This document shows positions 38,582 through 45,698 of a DNA stretch of 64,000 nt, one piece after another. How positions within the stretch are numbered: the first letter of the stretch is position 1; every line of letters starts with the position of its first letter. Source of the stretch: Streptomyces noursei (GTDB taxonomy: Bacteria; Actinomycetota; Actinomycetes; Streptomycetales; Streptomycetaceae); NCBI RefSeq assembly GCF_001646665.1, contig NZ_LWBU01000395.1, forward strand, positions 1 through 64,000, read 5' to 3'. The notes beneath the pieces were generated by a model, which was not told the origin of the DNA, ran no database searches, and saw only the letters and a list, made by a program, of their open reading frames with translations. The position numbers and the translations under genes were made by a program.

Positions 38582-39055
38582 ATGACTTCCTGCACCTGGG
38601 CCGGTTTCGAGGCGGCGGAGCCCGACTTCGCCCGCACCGCACGCCGGCGCTTCGCGGCGTACACCCACCACGTCCTGGCCACCCTCCGCAAGGACGGCTC
38701 CCCGCGCGTCACCGGCCTGGAGGTGACGTTCCGCTCCGGTGAGCTGTGGCTCGGCATGATGCCGGACTCCCGCAAGGCCCACGACCTCCGGCGCGACCCC
38801 CGCTTCGCCCTTCACGCCAACCCGGGCAGCGGCACCGGCATGGGCGGCGGCGACGTCCGGATCTCCGGCCGGGCCGTCGAGGTGACCGACCCGGAGACGG
38901 TGGCGCGGCTCGCCGCGGAGACGGGAGCGCCGCAGCCCTTCCACCTCTTCCGGGCGGAACTCACCGAGGTGGTCCGCACCTGCGTCGAGGACGACCTGCT
39001 GGTGATCCGGTCCTGGCGCCCCGGCGGCCCGCTGCGCACCGTCAGCCGGACCTGA
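38582..39055 (+). CDS. Pyridoxamine-5'-phosphate-oxidase-fold (split-barrel flavin) protein
   Basis: A 157-residue protein with the flavin split-barrel layout: 'HVLATLRKDGSPRVTGLEVT', 'GELWLGMMPDSRKAHDLRRD', 'PRFALHANPG', and 'GDVRISGRAVEVTDPETVAR'. These proteins bind FMN or F420 and are often oxidoreductases acting on small molecules; the substrate is unknown. ATG 38582 is chosen, although ATG 38573 (MGLMTS) is in frame three codons earlier. The ribosome site is weak. The upstream inverted repeat may regulate it. Confidence 0.82.
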   Translation: MTSCTWAGFEAAEPDFARTARRRFAAYTHHVLATLRKDGSPRVTGLEVTFRSGELWLGMMPDSRKAHDLRRDPRFALHANPGSGTGMGGGDVRISGRAVEVTDPETVARLAAETGAPQPFHLFRAELTEVVRTCVEDDLLVIRSWRPGGPLRTVSRT

Positions 39056-39164
39056 GTCCCCGTCCGGCGTCCCTCCGGGACCCGTCCCGGCCGCACCGGT
39101 ACGTCCGCCGCGCGCCCCCGCGCGGCGGGCGCGTCCTGTTGCGAAGGGGCCGCCGGGATGGTGT

Positions 39165-39294
39165 GCTACGGTTGTTCACGTTGCAGTTTTGGTACCCATG
39201 AACTTTATGTGCGCCTGACGGGAATGTTCCTCAGGCGCATTATTGTTTTACCGGCTTTCTCCGGATGGGGCCCCGACACCATCAGGAGAAAATT
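39165..39294 (+). promoter_or_regulatory. Cold-shock gene promoter and structured 5' leader
   Basis: A TGCTACGGT extended -10-like element (39165-39173) is followed by a roughly 115-nt AT-rich leader, very unlike its GC-rich surroundings. It contains a perfect 9-bp stem TGCGCCTGA / TCAGGCGCA (39210-39218 and 39231-39239) directly followed by TTATTGTTTTA, which reads as an intrinsic terminator. A six-codon frame (39198-39218, MNFMCA) ends on the left arm of that stem. Good candidates are an attenuator or a temperature-responsive leader. Confidence 0.6.
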
Positions 39295-39498
39295 ATGGCC
39301 ACCGGTACCGTGAAGTGGTTCAACTCGGAAAAGGGCTTCGGCTTCATCGAGCAGGACGGCGGCGGCGCCGACGTCTTCGCCCACTACTCCAACATCGCCA
39401 CCTCGGGCTTCCGTGAGCTCCAGGAAGGCCAGAAGGTGACCTTCGACGTCACGCAGGGCCAGAAGGGCCCGCAGGCGGAGAACATCCTCCCCGCCTGA
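39295..39498 (+). CDS. Cold-shock protein (CspA family)
   Basis: A 67-residue single cold-shock domain. RNP1 is 'KGFGFIEQ' and RNP2 'DVFAHYSNI' (CspA-like FxH), preceded by the usual '[18 protein letters not shown]'. It binds single-stranded RNA/DNA and acts as an RNA chaperone; in this genus such proteins are abundant. The ATG at 39295 has AGGAG at 39283-39287. The long leader upstream suggests post-transcriptional control, and the hairpin at 39528-39570 ends the transcript. The DEAD-box helicase downstream forms a sensible functional pair with it (RNA unfolding in the cold). Confidence 0.97.
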   Translation: MATGTVKWFNSEKGFGFIEQDGGGADVFAHYSNIATSGFRELQEGQKVTFDVTQGQKGPQAENILPA

Positions 39499-39527
39499 TC
39501 ACCGGATACGCAGCACCGGTATCTCGC

Positions 39528-39570
39528 AGCCGGGACCCGCACCATGCAGCCGCAGGTGCGGGTCCCGGCT
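39528..39570 (+). terminator. 43-nt hairpin after csp (copy 1)
   Basis: Perfect 16-bp arms (AGCCGGGACCCGCACC at 39528-39543; complement at 39555-39570) with an 11-nt loop (ATGCAGCCGCA). It lies 30 nt after the csp stop. An almost identical element follows the helicase gene (41240-41282). Confidence 0.85.
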
Positions 39571-39602
39571 TGTGCTGTGCTCAGGCCCAAGGAAGGCAAT
39601 GT

Positions 39603-41225
39603 ATGACGACGACTCGACCCGAACGCCCCGCCCGTAAGCGCCCCGCGAGGAACGGCGCCGCGAACCCCGCGCGCTCCGGAAACGGCAGGGCCGCCGGAAA
39701 CGGCAGCGCCCCCGCCCGCGGCACGGGCAACCGCGCCCCCATAGCGCCCCCGCGCGACTTCGCGCTGCCGGAGACCGCCACGCCCGCGCTGCCCGCGGTC
39801 GCCGCCTTCGACGACCTCGACATGCCGGCCGCCCTCCTCAAGACGCTCACCGCCCAGGGCGTCACCGAGCCGTTCCCGATCCAGGCCGCGACCCTGCCGA
39901 ACTCCCTCGCGGGCCGCGACATCCTCGGCCGCGGCCGCACCGGCTCGGGCAAGACCCTCGCCTTCGGCCTCGCCCTGCTCGCCCGCACGGCCGGCCGCCG
40001 CGCCGAGCCGAAGGCCCCGCTCGGGATGGTCCTGGTCCCCACGCGCGAGCTCGCGCAGCAGGTGACCGACGCCCTCACGCCGTACGCGACCTCCGTGCAG
40101 CTGCGGATCGCCACCGTCGTCGGCGGCATGTCGATCGGCCGCCAGGCGGGCGCCCTGCGCCGCGGCGCCGAGATCCTCGTCGCCACCCCGGGCCGCCTCA
40201 AGGACCTGATCGAGCGCGGCGACTGCCGGCTGGACCAGGTGTCGGTCACCGTCCTCGACGAGGCCGACCAGATGGCCGACATGGGCTTCCTCCCGCAGGT
40301 CACCGCGCTGCTGAAGCAGGTCGAGCCGGACGGCCAGCGCATGCTGTTCTCCGCCACGCTCGACAAGAACATCGACCGGCTGGTGCGGATGTTCCTCACC
40401 GACCCGGTGGTCCACTCGGTCGACCCGTCGGCCGGCGCGGTCTCCACCATGGAGCACCACGTCCTGTACATCGCGGACGAGACCGACAAGAAGGCCGTCA
40501 CCGCCCGCATCGCGGCCCGCGACGGCCGGGTGATCCTCTTCCTGGACACCAAGCGCTCCGTGGACCGGCTGGTCAAGCGGCTCCTCGCCAGCGGCGTACG
40601 CGCCGCCGGACTGCACGGCGGCCGCTCGCAGCCGCAGCGCAACCGGACCCTGGACCAGTTCAAGAACGGTCAGGTCACCGCGCTCGTGGCCACCAACGTG
40701 GCGGCCCGCGGCATCCACGTCGACGACCTCGACCTCGTGGTGAACGTCGACCCGCCCACCGACCACAAGGACTACCTGCACCGCGGCGGCCGCACCGCCC
40801 GTGCCGGTGAGTCCGGCAGCGTGGTCACCCTCGTCCTGCCCGAGCAGAAGCGGGACATGAGCCGGCTGATGTCCCACGCGGGCATCACGCCGCGCAGCGC
40901 CCGCGTCAAGTCGTCCGACGAGGAGCTGGCCCGGCTCACCGGCGCCCGCGAGCCGTCCGGCACCCCGGTCACCATCGAGGTCCCGCAGCCGGCGCAGCCC
41001 GCCGCGCAGGGCGACGGCAAGCCCGGCCGGCGCCGCCGCCCCCGCCGCAGCGGCCAGGGCACCGGCGCCCCCGCCGCGGCCGGCGCCAACGGCGGCGCGC
41101 AGGCGGGCGCCCCGCGCCGCCGCACCGCGGCCACCGGCGGAACCCGCACCGGCGGCACCGGCCGCTCCTCGGCCGCCGGCCGCTCCGGCGGCACGGGCCG
41201 CGGCGGCCGCCGCACCGCCGCCTAG
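39603..41225 (+). CDS. DEAD-box RNA helicase
   Basis: A 540-residue helicase of the RhlE/CsdA type. An N-terminal basic low-complexity region (1-50) precedes the Q motif region ('FPIQAATLPNSLAGRDILG'). Then come motif I 'GRTGSGKT', Ia 'PTRELAQQV', Ib 'TPGRL', II 'VLDEADQM', III 'SAT', 'TNVAARGIHVDDLDLVVN' (V) and 'HRGGRTARAG' (VI). The last roughly 100 residues are a Gly/Arg/Ala-rich RNA-binding tail. It unwinds structured RNA, probably in ribosome assembly or cold adaptation, in line with the neighbouring csp gene. The ATG at 39603 has AAGGAAGG upstream. Confidence 0.95.
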   Translation: MTTTRPERPARKRPARNGAANPARSGNGRAAGNGSAPARGTGNRAPIAPPRDFALPETATPALPAVAAFDDLDMPAALLKTLTAQGVTEPFPIQAATLPNSLAGRDILGRGRTGSGKTLAFGLALLARTAGRRAEPKAPLGMVLVPTRELAQQVTDALTPYATSVQLRIATVVGGMSIGRQAGALRRGAEILVATPGRLKDLIERGDCRLDQVSVTVLDEADQMADMGFLPQVTALLKQVEPDGQRMLFSATLDKNIDRLVRMFLTDPVVHSVDPSAGAVSTMEHHVLYIADETDKKAVTARIAARDGRVILFLDTKRSVDRLVKRLLASGVRAAGLHGGRSQPQRNRTLDQFKNGQVTALVATNVAARGIHVDDLDLVVNVDPPTDHKDYLHRGGRTARAGESGSVVTLVLPEQKRDMSRLMSHAGITPRSARVKSSDEELARLTGAREPSGTPVTIEVPQPAQPAAQGDGKPGRRRRPRRSGQGTGAPAAAGANGGAQAGAPRRRTAATGGTRTGGTGRSSAAGRSGGTGRGGRRTAA

Positions 41226-41239
41226 CGGACACGTCCCGC

Positions 41240-41282
41240 GGCCGGGACCCGCACCATGCAGCAGCAGGTGCGGGTCCCGGCC
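41240..41282 (+). terminator. 43-nt hairpin after the helicase (copy 2)
   Basis: Perfect 16-bp arms (41240-41255 / 41267-41282) with loop ATGCAGCAGCA. The sequence differs from copy 1 at only three positions (one loop base and the outermost pair). Confidence 0.85.
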
Positions 41283-41591
41283 TGTGCGCGGCGCCCCGGC
41301 TCCGGCCGGCAGGGCCCGGAACACCGCGACACGCGGCGTCCCGGGCCCTCCGCCGTAGGCGCCCCCGCGCCGGTCCCGGGCCCCGGTCCGGGCCCCGCGC
41401 CCCGGCTCCGCGCCCGCCCTCGGCTCCACGCCCGCCCCCGGCTCCGGGCTCCGCGCCCGGGCCCCGACCCTGGTCACATCACAGACTCCGGCCCCGCGCC
41501 TGGCCCGGTCCGGGCCCCCGCCCCCGGCTTTGGCCGCCGCCCGGGCCCCCCTCCCGGCTCCGCGCCGCGCGCCCCGCCGTCCCGGCGCCCG
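41283..41591. other. GC-rich low-complexity intergenic stretch
   Basis: No gene. It is composed of GGCTCCGCGCCC/GGGCCCCGG-like imperfect repeats. A hairpin GGGCCCGG (41312-41319) / CCGGGCCC (41341-41348) may be a terminator. The 42-nt segment around 41470-41495 (GGTCACATCACAGACTCC) is the only AT-containing part. Confidence 0.5.
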
Positions 41592-42869
41592 TCAGTCACG
41601 GGCGTCCCTTCCGGCGGTGGTCAGGTGCCGGTCGAGGAACCCGCACACGAGGCCGCGCACCGCCGGTACCGACCGGGCCGGGTCCACCGCGCCGACCAGC
41701 CGGATCCGCTCCGCCCGGGTCATCAGCCCGGCGGCCTGCAGCCGGGGCGCCATCGCCGCGTAGTCGGTGAAGACGCCGTGCGCGGCGTCGTCGAGCCGCC
41801 GGCGCACCACCCGCCCGCCCGGGCGGGCGAACACCGCCGACCAGGACGCCTCCAGGCCCCGCCGGTCGGGGAAGCCGTCGGTGTTCACGAGCAGCAGCGG
41901 GCGGTCCACACCGCACCGGGCGACCGGGAACGGCTCACCCGGCCGGCCGGGCGCCTGCGGCGGGTGGTCCAGGTGGCCCTCCAGGTCGACCGCGGCGGCG
42001 ACGCGCCCGTCCTCGTACAGCGCCTGGGCCGCCGCGGTGCCGCCCGCCGAGTGGCCGTAGACGCCCACCCGGCGCAGGTCCAGCGCCCGGCCGAGGTGTT
42101 CCGGCAGCGCGCGTCCCGCGGCGTCGGGGTTGCCCCCGGCGACCAGCACCGCGAGCCGGTCGAGCACGAACCGGAGGTCCGCCACGCGAGTGCCGATCAT
42201 GGTGCGGTAGAGGGCGGGATCCGTCCGCCGGGGGTCGCCCCGCAGGACGGTCGGGCGGAGCGGGCCCCGCCGGTACGCCGTCGTACCGGGGAACTCCACC
42301 TCACTGGCGTCCCCGGGATGGTCGACGGTCACCACCACACGGCCCCGGCTCGCCAACTCCTCGGCCACCACGGTCCCCAGCGTGCGGGCGTCTCCGCCGC
42401 CGGGGCTGTAGAGCACCACCGGCCGCCGTACGGGCAGAGCGGGGGCGCCCACGCGCGCGTGCGTCAGGGTGGCCGCCCAGTCCACCCCCGCGTCGGGCAG
42501 TTCCGGGTGCACGCGGAAGGGGACGAGCCCGGCGAACGACTCCGCGGCGGACGCGGTCATCTGAGGGGCGCGCGGCCGGCCCCGTACCGTACGCGCCGGA
42601 TAGAGGACGGTGACCATCAGTTCCCGTACCGGCAGCGCGGCGTCCCACGGGTCACGACGGGCGCGGTCGACGAGGTACAGCGTGGTGACCCCGACCGGGT
42701 ACGGCCCGGTCGGCGCCGGCAGCCGCAGGACGAGCCCCCGCCCCGCCGCCGCGGCGCTCCCCGCTTCCGCCGCCGCCCGCGCCCTCGCCGTACCGCCGAA
42801 CAGCAGCATCGAGGCCGCGACCGCGACCGACCTCGCGACCGTCCGCCGGTCCGTTCCGGCATCGCCCAT
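41592..42869 (-). CDS. Secreted alpha/beta-hydrolase (PAF-acetylhydrolase/lipase-like)
   Basis: A 425-residue protein with an N-terminal signal that looks Tat/Sec-like ('DRRTVARSVAVAASMLLFGG'). The hydrolase core has the nucleophile elbow 'VGVYGHSAGGTAAAQAL' (Ser of GHSAG). Before it comes an oxyanion-forming 'VVLYSPGGGDARTLGTVVAE', then the acid region 'PLLLVNTDGFPDRRGLEASW' and a catalytic-His region 'DAAHGVFTDYAAM'. The layout is that of Streptomyces platelet-activating-factor acetylhydrolase-like lipases and cutinase-type esterases. The substrate is probably an ester or lipid outside the cell. It is divergent from the ArsR/DUF5937 gene across 120 nt, which contains a perfect 6-bp inverted repeat. 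Confidence 0.83.
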   Translation of the reverse strand: MGDAGTDRRTVARSVAVAASMLLFGGTARARAAAEAGSAAAAGRGLVLRLPAPTGPYPVGVTTLYLVDRARRDPWDAALPVRELMVTVLYPARTVRGRPRAPQMTASAAESFAGLVPFRVHPELPDAGVDWAATLTHARVGAPALPVRRPVVLYSPGGGDARTLGTVVAEELASRGRVVVTVDHPGDASEVEFPGTTAYRRGPLRPTVLRGDPRRTDPALYRTMIGTRVADLRFVLDRLAVLVAGGNPDAAGRALPEHLGRALDLRRVGVYGHSAGGTAAAQALYEDGRVAAAVDLEGHLDHPPQAPGRPGEPFPVARCGVDRPLLLVNTDGFPDRRGLEASWSAVFARPGGRVVRRRLDDAAHGVFTDYAAMAPRLQAAGLMTRAERIRLVGAVDPARSVPAVRGLVCGFLDRHLTTAGRDARD

Positions 42870-42939
42870 GACTCTCCCCTGACGTGTGGTCCGCTGTGAT
42901 CCGTGACCGCATGCTGGCGTGACGCGGGGATTCCGGGCG

Positions 42940-42965
42940 ATCGTTGAGGCTCTGGCCGAAACGAT
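42940..42965. promoter_or_regulatory. Inverted repeat between hydrolase and regulator genes
   Basis: ATCGTT (42940-42945) and AACGAT (42960-42965) form a perfect 6-bp dyad with a 14-nt spacer in the divergent gap. This is a plausible operator for the regulator at 42990. No consensus is known to me. Confidence 0.35.
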
Positions 42966-42989
42966 GGCGCCCCGGCGCCGGGGAGTTCA

Positions 42990-43997
42990 GTGATCCGGAT
43001 CCACTTCACCGCCGCCGACTTCGCGCGGGTGCGGTTCGCCGCCCGCCCGGCGCCGCTGCAGGAACTCAACGCGGCCTTCATGACGATGTTCCGCCCCGCG
43101 CCCCGCCCCGGCGGGGACCTGCTCACCGGCCGCTGGAGGCAGCGCGCGCTCCGCTCCCTGCCGCCCGCGGTCGCGCCGCTGGCCGACCTGGTCCCGGCGG
43201 CGGCCCGGCCGCCCGTGTTCCTCGACGTGTTCGCCACCGGCCTGACCGACGCGCTGGACGCCGTCGCCGGGACGCGCCCCGCGCTGCTCCGCGCCGAGCT
43301 GGAACGCGTCCACGCCCACCGCACCGCCCCCGCCCCGCCCTGGGTGCGCGCCCTGCACCAGGGCGACGCCGCCGCCCGGCGCCTGGTGCGCCACGCGCAG
43401 CGGTCCGCGTTCGACGCCGTACTGGCGCCGGTGTGGGACGTGGTTCAGGACCTGCACCGGGCGGAGTTCACCCGCCACGCCCTGACCGCGGCCGAGCACG
43501 GCACCGGCGCCGCACTCGACGGCCTCCTCCCCGGCGCCCGGCTGGCCGGCGCCGTCTGGGAGTGCGAGGGCCCCGGGGAGCGGGTCGTCGAACTGGGCGG
43601 GCGCGGCCTGGAGCTCCGGCCGACCTTCCACTGGACCGGCCCGCCCCTGCTCGCCGAGCCGCCCGGCCACCCGCCCGTCCTGACCTATCCGGCCGGCTCC
43701 GGCCCGCCGCCCGCACCGCAGGGGGGCACCGGGACGGCGGACGCGCTCGCCGGGGTCATCGGCCGCACCCGGCTCGAAGCCCTGCTCGTCCTCGCCGAGG
43801 AGCACACCACCCGGGGCCTCGCCCGGCGGCTGCGCGTCAGCGAGGCCACCGCCTCCGCGCACACGGCGGCGCTGCGCGCGGCGGGCCTGGTCGCCTCGGA
43901 GCGGGCCGGCAGGTCGGTGCTCCACCGGCGTACCGCGCTGGGCGGCCTGCTGGTGCGCGGGCGGGCCGGCGAGGGCTCCGTACCCTCTTCGCCATGA
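42990..43997 (+). CDS. ArsR-like winged-helix transcriptional regulator (DUF5937 type)
   Basis: A 335-residue protein. The N-terminal roughly 230 residues form the DUF5937-like domain ('RIHFTAADFARVRFAARPAP', 'RALRSLPPAVAPLADLVP'). The C-terminal about 75 residues are a winged helix with 'GRTRLEALLVLAEEHTTRGL' and 'ARRLRVSEATASAHTAALRA' as the recognition helix region. The domain is widespread and uncharacterised in Streptomyces, usually beside a permease or hydrolase it is thought to control. Start GTG 42990 with GGGGAG upstream. The stop overlaps the MBL gene start (ATGA), so the two are coupled. Confidence 0.82.
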   Translation: MIRIHFTAADFARVRFAARPAPLQELNAAFMTMFRPAPRPGGDLLTGRWRQRALRSLPPAVAPLADLVPAAARPPVFLDVFATGLTDALDAVAGTRPALLRAELERVHAHRTAPAPPWVRALHQGDAAARRLVRHAQRSAFDAVLAPVWDVVQDLHRAEFTRHALTAAEHGTGAALDGLLPGARLAGAVWECEGPGERVVELGGRGLELRPTFHWTGPPLLAEPPGHPPVLTYPAGSGPPPAPQGGTGTADALAGVIGRTRLEALLVLAEEHTTRGLARRLRVSEATASAHTAALRAAGLVASERAGRSVLHRRTALGGLLVRGRAGEGSVPSSP

Positions 43998-44755
43998 CGC
44001 TCACCCTCACCGTCCTCGGTACCGCCTCGCCGCACCCCGCTCCCGGGCGTCCCTGCTCCGGATACCTCGTGTCCGGCGGCGGGGCCCGGGTGTGGGTGGA
44101 CGCGGGGCCCGGGACGTTCGGGGAGGTGCAGCGGCACACCGACCCGGCCCGGCTCGACGCCGTCTGGATCTCCCACCTGCACGCCGACCACAGCGCCGAC
44201 CTGCTCGCCGCCCTGTACGCCTTCGCCTACGGCGGCCTCACCCCGCCGGCGCCGGTCCCCGTGTACGCGCCCGCCGGCTGCGCGGAGCGGATCGCCGGGT
44301 TCCTCGGGCGCCCGGACCCGGCGCCGCTCGCCGCCGTGTTCGACTTCCGCGACCTGCACGACGGTCACGAGGCCCGCCACGGCGGGCTGCGGCTGACCTC
44401 CCGGGCGGTGGCCCACGACGCCGAGGCGTACGGGCTGCGCGTCGAGGGCGGGGGAGCGGTCCTCGCGTACTCCGGCGACAGCGGGCCCTGCCCGGGGCTC
44501 GGCGAACTCGCCGCGTCGGCGGACCTGTTGCTGTGCGAGGCCGACACCGACCGGCACGCCGGCGGCGGGGCGCCGGTCCACCTGACGCCCGAGGACGCCG
44601 GCCGGCTCGCCCGTGACGCGGGCGTGCGGCGCCTGCTGGTAACCCACGTCGGTCCCGGCCTCACCCGGGAGGACGCGACACGGCGGGCGGCGGCGGTGTA
44701 CGGGGGCCGGACGGACACGGCGTACGAGGGAGACGTTCACCGTCTCGCCAACTAA
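43994..44755 (+). CDS. MBL-fold hydrolase (RNase Z/AHL-lactonase-like)
   Basis: A 253-residue metallo-beta-lactamase-fold protein. The first motif is 'ISHLHADHSADL' (HxHxDH), with further ligands in 'RAVAHDAEAYGLRVEGGG', 'AYSGDSGPCPGL' (the conserved Asp) and 'LLVTHVGPGL'. The opening 'LTVLGTASPHPAPGRPCSGYL' is the tRNase Z-like start. The exact substrate is unknown; members include nucleases, lactonases and arylsulfatase-type enzymes. The ATG at 43994 overlaps the regulator stop. The codon also lies seven bases after TACCCT, so an internal leaderless start is possible. Confidence 0.88.
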   Translation: MTLTLTVLGTASPHPAPGRPCSGYLVSGGGARVWVDAGPGTFGEVQRHTDPARLDAVWISHLHADHSADLLAALYAFAYGGLTPPAPVPVYAPAGCAERIAGFLGRPDPAPLAAVFDFRDLHDGHEARHGGLRLTSRAVAHDAEAYGLRVEGGGAVLAYSGDSGPCPGLGELAASADLLLCEADTDRHAGGGAPVHLTPEDAGRLARDAGVRRLLVTHVGPGLTREDATRRAAAVYGGRTDTAYEGDVHRLAN

Positions 44756-44792
44756 GTGGCGGACCGGTCAACATCCCTGGAATTCGCCCCAC

Positions 44793-44820
44793 TTGACGTT
44801 GACGTGCCCACGTCTACACG
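44793..44820 (+). promoter_or_regulatory. Promoter of the secreted RNase gene
   Basis: TTGACG (44793-44798) and TACACG (44815-44820) with a 16-nt spacer. The start codon follows at 44836 without a ribosome-binding site, so the untranslated leader is very short or absent. Confidence 0.55.
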
Positions 44821-44835
44821 CGTCATCATCGGCGT

Positions 44836-45246
44836 ATGCGAATCCCCCCACGCCTCACCCTGCTCGGCGCCGCCTCGGCGCTGCTGGCCACCCTGTTCGC
44901 CGGACCGGCCGGCGCGGCCCCGGCCGCCGGTGCCCCCGCCGCCCCGTACGCGGCCGCGGCGGTCGGCGAGATCTGCTCCTCCCGGCTGCCGGCCCAGGCG
45001 CACGACACCCTCGACCTCATCGAGGCCGGCGGCCCCTACCCCTACCCCCAGGACGGCACGGTCTTCCAGAACCGCGAAGGCATCCTGCCGAGCCGGACGT
45101 CCGGCTACTACCACGAGTTCACGGTCGTCACCCCGGGCGCCGACACCCGCGGCGCGCGCCGCATCGTCACCGGCGACGCCGAGCGGGAGGACTACTACAC
45201 CGCCGACCACTACGCGTCGTTCGACCGCGTCGACCACGGTTGCTGA
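44836..45246 (+). CDS. Secreted guanyl-specific ribonuclease (RNase Sa-like)
   Basis: A 136-residue precursor with a Sec signal peptide (residues 1-28, 'LLATLFAGPAGA'). The roughly 95-residue mature domain closely follows RNase Sa: 'ICSSRLPAQAHDTLDLIEAG', 'PYPQDGTVFQNREGILPSRT', 'YYHEFTVVTPGADTRGARRI', 'YYTADHYASFDRVDHGC'. Catalytic residues can be placed as Glu in 'YYHEF', Arg in 'RGARRIV' and His in 'TADHYA'. Two Cys form the single disulfide. It cleaves RNA at G residues outside the cell. An intracellular barstar-like inhibitor is encoded 13 nt downstream. Confidence 0.94.
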   Translation: MRIPPRLTLLGAASALLATLFAGPAGAAPAAGAPAAPYAAAAVGEICSSRLPAQAHDTLDLIEAGGPYPYPQDGTVFQNREGILPSRTSGYYHEFTVVTPGADTRGARRIVTGDAEREDYYTADHYASFDRVDHGC

Positions 45247-45259
45247 ACCGGACGCCGCC

Positions 45260-45541
45260 GTGACGACCGTGTACGTCATCGAGGGCAGTGAGGTCACCGG
45301 CCCCGGCGGCTTCTGGCGGGCCGTCGGCGAGGCCGTGAACGGCCCCGGCGGCTACTTCGGCCGCAACCGCGACGCGTTCGCGGACTGCCTGAGCGGCGGC
45401 TTCGGCACGCCGGAGGACGGCGACTTCGTCCTCGAGTGGCGCGATCACGCCGTCTCGCGCCGTGCCCTGGGCCCGGACCTGTTCGACGAGCTCGTGGAGA
45501 TCGTCCACGAACGGGCCCCGGGCACGCTCCGGCTCCGCTGA
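45260..45541 (+). CDS. Barstar-family ribonuclease inhibitor
   Basis: A 93-residue protein with the barstar layout: 'VYVIEGSEVTGPGGFWRAVG', 'EAVNGPGGYFGRNRDAFADC', 'DFVLEWRDHAVSRRALGPDL', 'FDELVEIVHERA'. The 'YFGRNRDAFADCL' helix corresponds to the acidic inhibitory helix of barstar. It would neutralise the neighbouring RNase if that leaked or failed to be exported. The start is taken as GTG 45260; GTG 45269 is also possible. Its coding is on the same strand directly after the RNase, the arrangement seen for RNase Sa-type genes in Streptomyces. Confidence 0.85.
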   Translation: MTTVYVIEGSEVTGPGGFWRAVGEAVNGPGGYFGRNRDAFADCLSGGFGTPEDGDFVLEWRDHAVSRRALGPDLFDELVEIVHERAPGTLRLR

Positions 45542-45698
45542 CCGCAGGGGCGGCCGTCCCCGGGAGCGTCCGGCCCCCGGGGCCCCGCTCGCCCCGGGTG
45601 CGTTCCGCCGGTCACGGCGGGGCCCGCTCCGGGGCGGACGGACGGTTGCTGCCGGCTGTCGGCCGCCCGCGGTGGGCCGCGGGCGTCGGCCGGGACGG

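Noticed and set aside
41256-42899. A 547-codon plus-strand frame starting within the second 43-nt hairpin
   Set aside because: Begins in the terminator loop and runs opposite the hydrolase gene; Arg/Pro/Gly-rich shadow without motifs.
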